Origin: Sternotherus odoratus
Taxonomy: Eukaryota; Chordata; Testudines; Kinosternidae
Assembly: GCA_032164245.1 (NCBI GenBank)
Contig: JAVMKO010000020.1
Span: 11,807,206 to 11,871,205, forward strand
DNA length: 64,000 nucleotides
Reading direction: 5' to 3'
Numbering within the stretch: position 1 is the first letter of the stretch; the number at the start of each line of letters is the position of its first letter. This document shows positions 44,951 through 55,394 of the stretch, piece after piece. Both the position numbers and the translations under genes were made by a program. The notes under the pieces are model-generated. The model was not told where the DNA came from, searched no databases, and saw nothing but the letters and a program-made list of their open reading frames with translations.

Positions 44951-45789
44951 TCAGCAAAGCTGTCTCCAGAAACCTCCCTATCCACAGCATGGCTACCCTT
45001 CATCCAGTCCTGCCAGAGCCCTGTTTTTCACTCCAGCAACACAGTATAATTTTTTTAATTAAACAGCCCCTTGGAAAGGAAGGCACATATGTCTTTTAAT
45101 CTTGAAAGCAGCCGGCTGCTGGCACTAGGCCCTGAGCGATTCCCCGTGGGAGAGTCATCTCCGGCAAGGGGGATTTAGGAAACTGAAATGGGTTTCTCAC
45201 ATGCAGCAGAAGCAGGCGGCTTCCTCAGCTTCACAGCTACAACCTCGCCACGGCCGCGTTCTGTTTTGCATGTGGGGGAACATTTCCCTCTTTCTTTCCT
45301 CCCCCTCCTTAGCAAAACCAGGAAGGGTTTTCTCCAGCAGACCCCTGTAGGAGTCTGTATTGAACAACAGCAGCTAATTACGCCTTTGGTAGAGGAACAG
45401 CCGCAGCCTGAATGAGCGGAGGTGCTCTCTGCACAGCCCACTGCTCCGATCTGGCTTTACAAGGCTTCCCCCATCGTCCCCCGGAGTCCTGGGCCTGCCC
45501 AGCATATGTCGGAAACGCCATATGATCTATAAGGGGCTTTACATCTGGAGCTCTCGCAACCTTCTCCAAATCCAGGATTTATTAGAATCACATTCATGAA
45601 GGATGGGAATAGGGAGGAGGTTTCTAACAATTCCCTCTCCTGACAGATCCCCAGCCATCTGTGTTCCCTCAGCGGAGTCTTGTCTCCCCCTACCCCCACA
45701 CCCTGTTAATACCCTGTGTTGTGTGCGTTGTTTTTTAACACTTGAGCCAAGTAGAAATAATAACCCTGTTGGTTATAGCGGGGAGTGAT

Positions 45790-46110
45790 TGTTCTCAGCT
45801 CAAGATCCTGCTAACAGCTGCTTTTAGAGGAGCGGCTCGTGCAGCCTTTGTTCGGAATAAAACAGGCACAAAGAGCAAGGCAGCAGCTCTGCAGCTGTTA
45901 ACAGCTGGAAGAGGACACAGGGCTATTTGGGGCCGGGGCTCGCTGATGATGCCATTGAGAAATGATTTCTTCTTCTTTCGCTCTTGAAAGGAAAACGCCG
46001 GGAGCTGTGGCATTTGTTCGCCACCTTGTTACCTACCCCACTGGGTAATGAAAAGCACTTATGGTTTGATTGCCGAAGAAGCCTGTCGTGCTTTTTCTTT
46101 AGCCATTGCT
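45790..46110. promoter_or_regulatory. Candidate conserved non-coding element with E-box palindrome
   Basis: Contains the perfect 16-base palindrome CAGCTGTTAACAGCTG at 45892-45907, two CAGCTG E-boxes around GTTAAC. Another 'aacagctgctttt' lies upstream. Downstream are 'aatgatttcttcttctttcg' and 'cttatggtttgattgcc'. Repeat-free. Enhancer role is inferred. Confidence 0.35.
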
Positions 46111-47200
46111 GAAACGCAGCCACTTCTGGGGTGGAGCGTGGCTACCTTTATCCGGCATACAGCAAATGCATGCTGTAACTTTAAGACAGTAAGTGAAGAC
46201 AAATACTGGAAGAGATTCTAGGCTGCCCCTCATGTAAGGAGCAACCCAGAAAGTGCAGCCCAAGCAGGGGGGGAAATTTGGCCTTAAGGCCAAATTCTAG
46301 GTCAGCTGCTGGCGGTGGTGTCACTGCAGATCCTAGAATAAATGAGAGCAGACTTCATGAGCAGAACCATCCTGTAGTTTCCTCTGGCTATTATTATTTG
46401 TAATGTGATAGCACCTAGGAAACTACATGAAGGGAAGGCGCAGCTGTGGGGTCGTAGTCAAAGGCCGTCCTCTAGCTACACCACCCGGTAGTGCAAAGGG
46501 TGCCCCTGCCAAAGAGAACTTGGAGGAATGGAACTTGCATTTTGCCCTCCCTGCCTAGCTGTTTCAGGAGGGAGGGTCTCCATTGCGGAGCCTCTTCTCC
46601 CTCTGGCTCTAGCTGGTGTTACATGCATGTCAGCACAGAAAGGGTTGTATCTGGCACAGTCTAGTGTTGGGATAAATCCTTGGCCGCTTCTCCACAGTGC
46701 TCCCTTCCATAGGGAGGAAGAGCCTTCCCTGGCTGCGTCAACTCTGCCTTTTCCTTTCCTCCTAAATTACCTGTCCCGTCGAGTGACCCTGCACTTCCCA
46801 GCTGCCGTGCAATGTCCGCGGCAATCACAGGCTCTCAAAATCAAACGTCAAACTCATTTAAGCCTCCAAGGTTTCATTTCAGGGCTCTGAGCCTCTGCTA
46901 GGAGGTTCGACTTATCCTCAGGGGGCAGGGACACCAGCTGGCAATTTGAGGTGGGCTGCAAATGGCAACCTGACTGTTTGGCGGGGTAGAGAGCATGTAG
47001 GATAGGGGAGCCCAGTGGAGTTCGGGAACTTTGCATTTCCTCCAGCTACCTTGCTGTTTTTTCTGGTCTTCTTATTTTTTTGTTCATTCAAGGAATTGAT
47101 CCTCTGTTGCTTCGGCATCCTCAGGCCTCAGTTTGCCGCAATCAAGCCAGCCAGCTCTCTGCCTGCTGCCCTCCCGGTATCGGTAGGGAGGGAGGAATGA
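46110..47200. other. Non-coding DNA; weak SINE tail at 46385-46445
   Basis: 'ttattatttgtaatgtgata' with 'gcacctaggaaactacatg' is a weak antisense L2-like tail. Otherwise nothing recognised. Confidence 0.35.
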
Positions 47201-47204
47201 GGAG

Positions 47205-47345
47205 CATCAGCAGAGCTGGGATGCAGGGGGCATGGACTAGAACAGCAATCAGGGGAAGTGATTTGCCCAGATTGCAGTGCTGGGAGTACAACCCAGAAAG
47301 TCTCCTGCCCTTCAGTCATCTCGTTGCACAACTACTGATACAAGA
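47205..47345 (-). repeat. MIR-like SINE fragment, antisense
   Basis: 'gggaagtgatttgcccagat' and 'ctgggagtacaacccagaa' are the antisense CORE and box B region. Confidence 0.5.
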
Positions 47346-47985
47346 CTAGGGAAGGGCATTTGTGCGGAGGGTAAAACACTTGTTGACTCACCCAGGTGCC
47401 AGCAACGTGCCTTTCCTTCTGGCATGTTGCAATGGCCTGGCTGAAGGAAGAGGATCATGGCAGACTTCACCCACGCATCAGCCAAGACTGAGCAGACAGA
47501 CGCGACCTGTGATTCCACTTGCTCAATTCCCAGGGTCACTGTTCTGTGAGGCTCCTGGAAGATCGTGTTCCCTTAATGAGCAGCTGGGTTTCCCATGGCA
47601 CATGCTGGATTTGAGAGCAGAGTCAGCTGCTCTTTCCAGATGGAATAGTTTCATGGCTTTAGCTGGATGGACTTTGCCATGACAATGGAAGGACTGGTTG
47701 GAAGAGGGAGGAGTCATCAGATCGATCTGGGGTGGTGGAGGAGTGTTTGGTGTCTCTCGGGGTCTTGTTCAGGGGAGGGTTTGAGGGATATTTTAGCAGC
47801 GCATTTGAGAAAGGGCTGTGCCAGAGATGGGAATTTGAGGAGGCCTAGCCCCAGAGTGCCCACCATACAACTGTCTGTGGTGTTCCTATCGGGCAAGGCT
47901 TTGCAAATTATTTACTCACAAGTTTCTGTGTGAGGTCAGACAGCTGAAACCCCTCTCCCCCTCCCCCTCAACAGGCAAAGGGCTC
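47345..47985. other. Non-coding DNA, nothing recognised
   Basis: No gene or named repeat seen. Confidence 0.35.
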
Positions 47986-47992
47986 CATCTGA

Positions 47993-48190
47993 GGTCTTGT
48001 CTACACACCAATTTGCACCCATTCATAATTAACAGTGTTTTTAAACCAATTAGTTGCAAACCCCTCTGTGGACATAATTAAACTGGTTTTAAAATGGCTC
48101 ATATCGATTTAGGCTAATTCGGTAAAGACTTAAACTTTTTGTAAAGAAGGATTTAGTTAAACCAGTGCAAATTTGTGTGTAGACAAGGCC
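47993..48190. mobile_element. MITE with 26-bp inverted ends
   Basis: Left 'ggtcttgtctacacaccaat' (continuing ttgcac) and right '...gcaaatttgtgtgtagacaa' (ending ggcc) are inverted over about 26 bases with two or three mismatches. The interior contains 'ttttaaaccaattagt' and 'aaactggttttaaaatgg'. 198 bp, flanks TGA and TGG. A common turtle MITE by recollection. Confidence 0.75.
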
Positions 48191-48194
48191 TGGT

Positions 48195-48765
48195 ACATAC
48201 AAGCAGCCGTGGCCATAGAGCAAGGCAGGTCCCATTTGGAATTATGACATGAGCAGAGAGAAGTTGCTATTTGTGTTGTTTCTTTCTAGCCCAGCACAGC
48301 TCCTCTGTCCCTCAGGGACATGTCCCTCCCAGATCATGTCTGTCAACTCTGGAAAAGCCGGGCTCTGATAGGTGATGCAACTCCCTCTCCCTTCACCCCT
48401 TCTCCACACAGCTGGGATGAATTATTTAGACAAATGGTGCAGCGCCTCTGCTGAATTATTCAGAGGGATTCAGGTATGTTGACCAATGAAGCAGAAGGAA
48501 ACAGAGCCAAGCAGTAAGTTGAATAGTCCCTGGAGAAAGCCTGGGCAATTTTTTCCCCTGGTAAGTGGTGGAAAAGCAGCCTGTGCAATAGTTATTGTGA
48601 GCTGCGGGATAAAGGCAGGCAGGCAGAGTGAGACAAACTGCCCTCACAGCCTTCTTTACATCACATTTTTGCTGCCCAACTGGCTATTGGTGTGTGTGTG
48701 TATGTGTGAGATTCCCAGATCAGGTATTACATAACTCGGTGAATAATTGTGGGAAGAAGGGTGAA
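48195..48765. other. Non-coding DNA, nothing recognised
   Basis: Only a short (TG)n tract at 48691-48706 stands out. Confidence 0.35.
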
Positions 48766-48769
48766 AACT

Positions 48770-48886
48770 AGAGCCCTGCAAATCCACAGATATCTGGTTT
48801 ATATCTGCATTCAGAGAGGCGGCTTTCCATAGGCCATTTTTGCAGATCAGTTGTGGATACAAATTTTGCCTCCGCACAGGGCTCTA
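48770..48886. mobile_element. Small MITE with AGAGCCCTG ends
   Basis: 'agagccctgcaaatccac' at the left is mirrored by 'cgcacagggctct' at the right (AGAGCCCTG inverted, perfect over 9 bases). The internal 'agatatctggtttatatctg' is palindromic. Class is undetermined because no clear duplication is visible. Confidence 0.55.
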
Positions 48887-48889
48887 CTG

Positions 48890-49690
48890 AAAGCAGAAGA
48901 CCCTTTGGTACCGACTATATAGAGGAACCCCACTCAAACCCCTAGATCTGAACCGATGTGGGGGTTCAAATTGCACAGCTGGCCCCTGGTTCTATAACAA
49001 ACCAGATCTTGAGTCCCAGATTCTAGTGCCTGCTTAGAGCTTGGGGCTATTCACACGCTATCACGAATTCCAACCATCCAAACATCATAAGATTGCCTTA
49101 AAGACCAGGAGATTTTAACAGATAATGAGTCTGGGGGCTTTGTATTGGTCTCCTGGTTTACGAGCCTTTAGATTTCACCTTTTCAAGCTTTGCTCTGCAA
49201 CCGTGAGCCCTAGAAACTTTCATTTTAAAAAAACAACACAAAACGTAAGCTGAGATTCTCCTGTAATACCATGACTCCTGGAGTTGGGACTCTAAGAAAA
49301 GTTCCAAATATTGTGAGATTTGCAATGAAATCAGATGACTTGACAACACTAACTGCCCTCTTGACTGCTTTGACAGGCTGTCTGAGAAGCTCCCATGCAC
49401 TCTTCCATGCTCTCTAGAAGATTTAACACCTTGCCCAGTGCCACCCCCCAGCATCAGTTGAAGGAAACTGTCTATTGACTCCGCAGCTGGCCAGGAGAGT
49501 TTGCAATGATGACCTCTCTCCCACACTGTCCTGGGTTCTTTCTGCAGACGGCTCTCCCAGACACAAGAGACTCAAAAGCAGGGTGTCCACATGGGCCGGC
49601 ACAGTGCAGCCACTTGGATACTGAGCCGTGGCCTCCTTTACCTGTTACCTCTTCTTGAGTTGGAATAGTATGAACAGGCTAAGTGGCTGC
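48890..49690. other. Non-coding DNA, nothing recognised
   Basis: No gene or named repeat seen. Confidence 0.35.
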
Positions 49691-49699
49691 TGCAAGCAG

Positions 49700-50105
49700 A
49701 GCGTGTGCAAGCAAAGGATCCCCCGCCTGCCACAGCTGACAAACGCCCACCCACGCCGTTATCTGAGGGAAGAAAGCCGTCCGTCTTTGACAGCATCCCT
49801 CCTTCTCCTGCCAGCACAGAGCGTGAGGGCCAGGGCTCCTCTGGGCCGCCCGGGCCCAGGCGGGCGCTGGAGCGCTTCATTAGAAGCACCAAGCGCTGCG
49901 GGCGGCAATGACAGCACTCAGAGTGCCAGTTCCCTATTTAGATGCCTCTTGCAGGCGGGCAGGGATGTGTGTGGGCGGCAGTAATTAGGCGCTTTGATGA
50001 GCCCCTTTCACCAGAGAGCTTCACAAAGCCGACAAAATAATTCCAGGGTTTGCAGGGGGAAAATGCAATTAAATACTATTAGGAGATGGAGCCTTTTGCC
50101 TCGAA
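49700..50105. promoter_or_regulatory. CpG-enriched, repeat-free candidate regulatory block
   Basis: 49780-49905 is GC- and CpG-rich ('gggccgcccgggcccagg', 'agcgctgcgggcggcaatga'). It passes into an AT-rich part with 'cggcagtaattaggcgcttt' and 'aatgcaattaaatacta'. No splice sites or recognisable protein are seen. Regulatory or conserved function is inferred. Confidence 0.3.
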
Positions 50106-50441
50106 GACACAGGTTGGATTCTGGTCTCGGTCAGTTGGTACCCAAATGCAGACCCACCCGATGGCTGTTGTGACATAGGAACTGCCAGGCTGCATCAGAA
50201 CAGGGGGCTGTCTCTCAGCCCACTTCCTGTCTCAGACCATGGTCAGCACCAGCTGCTTCAGAGAAAAATGCAAGAATCCCCGGTGGGCATGTATGGAGTA
50301 ACCTGCCCAAGGTGGAACTTTCTTCCTGAGCCCATCAATCACAGGCCAACTTATGCCCTGAAAGCTGGGAGTTTATATTCCTTCTGCTCTTCCTGTTCAG
50401 TGGAACTGTGGATATTCTCATTATCCATATACATCCTCTAA

Positions 50442-50676
50442 GGATGTGTCTACATCTGGAGCTGGAGATGAGATGGGTTCGCTCTAGCTTTCATTAAGCT
50501 CGTGGGCTAAAAAGAGTCTGTCGCCATGGCGAGCAAGCAGCAGGAGGTTGGCCACCCCAAGTACATGCCCATCAGAGACCACAGGCATGGATTTGGGACA
50601 GCTAGCCCATCCCATGGCTACATTCTGTCTCCACTCACTGGGAATCACAGCCCCAGCTCCAAGTGTAGACATACCC
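50442..50676. mobile_element. Harbinger-like MITE with TAA duplication
   Basis: Identical TAA triplets at 50439-50441 and 50677-50679. The left end 'ggatgtgtctacatctgg' and the complement of the right end 'gggtatgtctacacttgg' agree at most positions and continue into 'agctgg'. 235 bp, non-coding. Confidence 0.75.
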
Positions 50677-50734
50677 TAAGCCAAGATTTCCACGGCAACT
50701 AGAGATTCTGGGAGCCCAACCTGAGACACATAAA

Positions 50735-50850
50735 AGGGGCCCGATTTTCAGAAGGTGGGTGCTCAGCACTGCCTAAAAACCTTGATGATGTCTCTGATGG
50801 GGACACCCAAAATCACGAGTGGCTCTTGAAAGCCTTGGTCCTAATCCGTA
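50735..50850. repeat. Short interspersed palindromic repeat
   Basis: 'cccgattttcagaaggtggg' followed by 'tgctcagcactgcc' resembles the TTTCAAAAGTGCT MITE family seen at 3914-4047. Ends are diverged. Confidence 0.4.
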
Positions 50851-51119
50851 TTTGACTCTTGCTCAGTGGAGTCTGAGTTTAGTCTCACCCTGCTGCCTGG
50901 ATAGCCTCCCAACTGAGTTCTGCTCAGGGCTTTTCTAGCCCTCTCAGTCTTCAGCCCCAGCTGCCACTACTTAGCTCAGCCTAGTGCAGTGAGCCAGTGC
51001 TCGTTAGGGCCTGCAGCTGGGCTCCCTGCTGACGGCTCTGATCCACTGCACCTGGCCTCTCTGCCAGCAAGCAGGGCTTAGCCAGCAGTTTTGGGGTTTT
51101 ATTCCTGCCCTGCCACAGC

Positions 51120-51350
51120 CCCTCATCATTGTAGCATATGAACACCTCACAATCTTTTAATGTATTAATTTTCTCAAACTCCCTAGGAGGTAGAGAAGTG
51201 CTACTATCTTCTTTTCACAGATGAGAAACTAACTGCGGCACAGCACAGCTAAGTGGGTTGCCCAAGGTCACACAGGAAGGCTGTCGCAGAGTAGAGAATT
51301 GACTCAACATCTCTTTAGTTTAAGACCAGTACCCTAGCTACTGGTCTGCA
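51120..51350 (-). repeat. MIR-like SINE, antisense
   Basis: 'cttttcacagatgagaaact', 'gtgggttgcccaaggtcaca' and 'gtagagaattgactcaaca' are the antisense CORE and head region. Confidence 0.75.
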
Positions 51351-51514
51351 CTAACTGAGGCAAGCAGGGCTCAGAGATTGAACTGCTCTAGCTGACTAAT
51401 GGTATCTCCTCAACTGTGCTGTGTCTTTATGTGTGTGAGACCTAGCTGCAGCCAGCCACTCGAGACTCAAAGTGGGATCCTCTTTTGAGTTGTACCCACC
51501 TTAAAGCAAGGCAG

Positions 51515-51852
51515 AGGGTGACTATATTTTCCCAAAGTAAAAACGGGACATTGTACTGGGCCGGCCTGAGGCCTCCTCCACCCCATCTGATTCCTCCCCC
51601 GGCACTCATGGGGCTGACCCCCTTTCTCCCTCATACATGAGGACAACCCAAGGTCCCGCTCCATCCCCTGTATGTGGGGCCCAAGCCCCCCTTCTCCCCC
51701 CAGGCTGGTTCAGCCTGCACCTCTCTCCTGAGCCCTCCCTCCTGCGCAGGGTTGGCGTTGTTGCTCACTGGTGATCAGCTGGCAAGAGCAAATGGGACAC
51801 ATGACCAGTTTTGCCCAAAAGGGCTTTAAAAAGGGACGTATACGGTCACCCT
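51515..51852. mobile_element. MITE of the GGGTGACCATACG type
   Basis: Begins 'agggtgactatattttccc' and ends 'gggacgtatacggtcaccct'. 'aaaaacgggacattgt' near the left and 'gcaaatgggacacatgacc' near the right are the internal landmarks of a family I recognise from turtles. Diverged, and the duplication is not resolved. Confidence 0.65.
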
Positions 51853-51854
51853 AA

Positions 51855-53730
51855 ACTCGGGTTCAGAGCCTGGAGTTGCCACCCTGCAGTGAAAGTCTAT
51901 TTTGACCTACTCTGGGCGGTGCCTGTCTCTTTTAGAGCCTGACTCTTCGGTTACCTTTGCAGAAGCCTGGGCCAAGGAGGGGACATTCCAGTGTGGGTGT
52001 GAGACAGGAGAGGGAGGAGCCATGGCTGGAGAAGATGTCTGCTCTGGCTATTTCCTGCTGCCTCGGGCCCCAGAGGGACTATGGCCGTGAGATGCACAAG
52101 TTAAGGCAGCTCCCTGGTCTGTACCTTGGCCCCTTAGTAGCAGCAGAATAGGAGAAGCATAAACAGCCTTTCCTCTGGCCCTAGCACTGGCGCAGGGAGT
52201 TGGGTCAGTGACCCTATAATATTACAGCCGCATGATTTCTTTGGCTTGGGGGGTGGGGGTTAAATTCCTTTATTTCCGCTTATAAGAAGATGCTTTTGCT
52301 AGTGGAAATTCCACCCTCCCTCAGTCCACGTGGCTCCAGATTGAGTGATCTCTGTGCACAAAGGCTCTGGGAGCAAAAACAGATCCTCCATGACGCTTCC
52401 TGATTCTGCTGGGCCAGAGGAGTTTCCTGGGGGACGCAGCCTCTGTCCTATAGGTCATTCCATTTGCCAAAATGAGGGGGGAGAAATGGGCGTTTACACT
52501 TAACTCTCGAAGCGAATTCCTTTGTGTGCCCCGTTGCCAGAATTCTCCAAGGCTACCTTGGCCTGGGAAACCTGCCAGGTGATTTTAAGAGATGAGGTAA
52601 TAGGAGATAGTTAGACCGGCTTGAGGGGGCGAGGACGGCAGACGGGGCGAGCGCTGACTTGTGCGTGATGAATGAATCAGTGGCTTTGAGTTTCATCGCG
52701 GAACGGGAGTCATTTCAAGGAAAGGGGTGTGGAAAGAAGCAGAAGGAGAGGCAGCAATGGAAGCAGTCAGGTCATATAACAATACCAAGCATGGGACCAG
52801 TTGTTCTTGCCCTGTGGCCCCTTTATCTTTCTGCAGTGGAGTAAAGGGAAGGGAAACTGTCTCCAGGAAATACCCCCTGTGAACAGCTAGAGTAGAACAG
52901 TCAGAAGGGGTCGGAATTCTCTCCCCATCCTAGCTCCCTGCACAGGGGACATAGCGGGGTGTTCGGGGATGAAAGACAGGTGTGGCCAAATGCCTGTGCA
53001 CTTCTGCCATTCTTATCTGGTTGATGGCCCATTGGGGCCTGTTGCAGCCAGAGTATAAATTAGATTAGTCTGACACTGCACTAACGTACGCCAAGAGCCA
53101 GGCCCAAAATAGGGGAGGTACTAAGGTGACACAAAGCCAATTTTGCCCCATCCCTCCATGTCTGCAGCAAGCACAGGAATGACACAATGGAGAATTGGGG
53201 CCCACCATGACCCTATTCCCTTCAGAGCTTTGCCCATCACTATCCTCTGAGCAGCTCCAGCTGTGACCACAAAGATGGAAGGAATTAGATCATGGCAAGC
53301 CTGTCAAACTCAGGGCAATAGCCAATGGGCTAGTGACTTGACCACTAGCTCATCTGACACAAACCATTTCTTGGCTTTGGTTCTAGTTTTCTTTCCCTAA
53401 CTATGGAAATATTAAGTTCCAGTCAACTGAAAACTAATCCTAACATTTTTCCTCCCTGTAAAATCGTGTTAAATTGCCCCTTTATGCTCACATTAATATA
53501 TATATGCTGACTGCTTTCAAGGCAACCAGGCAGCACATGGTGTTGTGGGAGCATTGCAAAAATCATCAGAGAAGCTAGCTGAGCTGCCAGCAAGCAATAC
53601 AAAAAGGGAAAAGAAAGAAAGGGGCGTGTGTCTTGTCTGGTTAGTAGACGCTCCTTAAATCAAGGCACTGAGGTTCGACAGTGAGGGACATGAACTATGT
53701 TTGATTCTTTCCTGCCTCCGTGTGTCTTGA
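51855..53730. other. Non-coding DNA, nothing recognised
   Basis: No gene or named repeat seen. 53480-53510 has a short (TA)n. Confidence 0.35.
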
Positions 53731-53742
53731 TGGTTATATACG

Positions 53743-53887
53743 TTTCAGAGGGGTAGCCATGTTAGTCTGTATTAGCAAAAAGAACGAGGAGTCCTTGTGG
53801 CACCCTAGAGATTAACAAATTTACAAGCTTATGCCCAATACATTTGTTCATCTCTAGGGTGCCACAAGGACTCCTTGTTCTTTTTGT
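53743..53887. mobile_element. PLE-type fold-back element, family A
   Basis: An inverted dimer. The left arm (53776-53820, 'caaaaagaacgaggagtcc...') and right arm (53842-53886) are reverse complements with 2 differences in 45. The left end carries an unpaired 33-nt head ('tttcagaggggtagccatgt' to 53775) that the right end lacks. Direct repeats TTATATACG (53734-53742) and TTATATCCG (53888-53896) bound it, matching 8 of 9. Both arms share the unusual 'caccctagagat', so one arm was copied from the other. Confidence 0.75.
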
Positions 53888-54141
53888 TTATATCCGTGTA
53901 AAGATGATGTGAAATGTAGCCACTGGTGTAAGTGGAGGGGTCTGATTTGGTGGCATTTTGCACCCACTTTGCATTGATGTAAGGCAGGGGGGAATCTTGC
54001 TTTACTGCTTAAAATTGCATAATCTGTGTTTTCACACAGCAAGCCATACCCTCAAAGTCAGATCCCAGGGTACAGTGAGCTCAGTGTGAAACCTGGGATA
54101 GACTCCATGCAGCCTGCCAGGCCATTCCTTGTATACAGTGT

Positions 54142-54356
54142 TGTTGTAGTCGTCGTGTTGGTCCCAGGATATTAGAGAGACAAGGTGGGTGAGGTAATAC
54201 CTTTTATTGGACCAACTTCTATTGGTGAGAGAAACAAACTTTCAAGCTTACATAGAGCTTTCTTCTTCTTCTGCAGAGCTCCGCGTAAGAGTGAAAAATT
54301 GTCTTTCTCACCACCAGAAATTGGTCCAATAAAAGATATTATCTACCCCACATTGT
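54142..54356. mobile_element. PLE-type fold-back element, family B
   Basis: Head 'tgttgtagtcgtcgtgttgg' (unpaired, about 37 nt) is followed by an arm with 'gacaaggtgggtgaggtaat' and 'attggaccaacttctattgg'. The right arm is its inverted copy, 'ttggtccaataaaagatatt' to 'ccccacattgtc', without the head. Arms are roughly 54179-54262 and 54275-54356. The 6-bp repeat CAGTGT lies at 54136-54141 and 54357-54362. Same architecture as the family A copies but from a distinct sequence family. Confidence 0.7.
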
Positions 54357-54364
54357 CAGTGTAT

Positions 54365-55380
54365 TTCTTGGTTGTTCAAAGGTCAGGAATCTTGAGCGGC
54401 TGGGACATAGGTCATTACAGTTGGCTCTACAGGTACCGGAAATGAAGACAGATCATGGAGTGGAGAGGGCATGTTCTGTCTCTGGTTACCCATACCCAGC
54501 CCTGTGTGAGGTCTGGTTAATTTCTGGCACGGATGAACTACCTTTCCTGCCTTTCCAGAACTGGTAGTGTAATGATGCAGCCCCACCTCTGCATTCCCAC
54601 GCTGTGATGCTGTGAGTGTGCATTTGCAGTGCCTGAGAAAGTGCCTTGCTTTGCTGTAGGGATCGCAACGGCCAACCCCCTCTCAGAGTAAGATTCCCAC
54701 CGCCCTGCAAAGGCTTTGCACAGTATTAGGGCTTTGGCGCTGGTTCCTTCTGCTGCTGCCACTCCTTGGGTTTCCCTTCTGTGCCATAGGCGAAGCATCT
54801 GCTCCACTTGTCAGTGGCCCGGGCAAATCTCAGGTTGACAGGACAGCATTTAAAACATCTGCAGACACCCAGATTTTGGACCGGCACCAAAATGCACAGG
54901 CTTTGGTATGTGTGTTTGTGTGGGGAGGTGACTTTGACCCATTCTCCCTGTTCAGGTGCAAGTCAGGACAGTGAGAGCGAGCTCCCACCTCCCACCTGGC
55001 AGAGATACAGACAGTCTTGCAGCATGTGCTGCAAGCCCAGATGTGCTGCGGGCTACCCAGCCAGCCAGTGCATTCCAAAGGGCTAAATCAGCTTATCAGC
55101 TGCAAACAGGTCTGCTCAAGGTGGGAGGGAGGGAAGAAGGAATTAGAGAATGGGTGAGAAAGAGGGAGGCAGAAACACCTTCCCTGATGGAAAAGCCCTA
55201 TACAGAGCAATACAAAATGTCTACCCATCCTACAGAATGTAATAGGCAATTCTATTCCTTCTATAGGATGGTTCAAAAACACACGGGGAAGCTCTCAACT
55301 CATGGTTACACAGATACATGTTCATATGCAACATGCATGGATAAATACACATTACAGACCCATACAAATTAGTGGTGCTT
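54365..55380. other. Non-coding DNA, nothing recognised
   Basis: Several open frames on both strands (54538-54807, 54956-55372) show no recognisable protein features. Confidence 0.35.
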
Positions 55381-55394
55381 AATATAGTACTTTG

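Noticed and set aside
54142..54356. Hammerhead-like fold in family B
   Set aside because: CTGAAGA-like and GAAA-like words with a hairpin between them are suggested on the minus strand, but no stem III with a usable cleavage triplet could be drawn, so it was not called.
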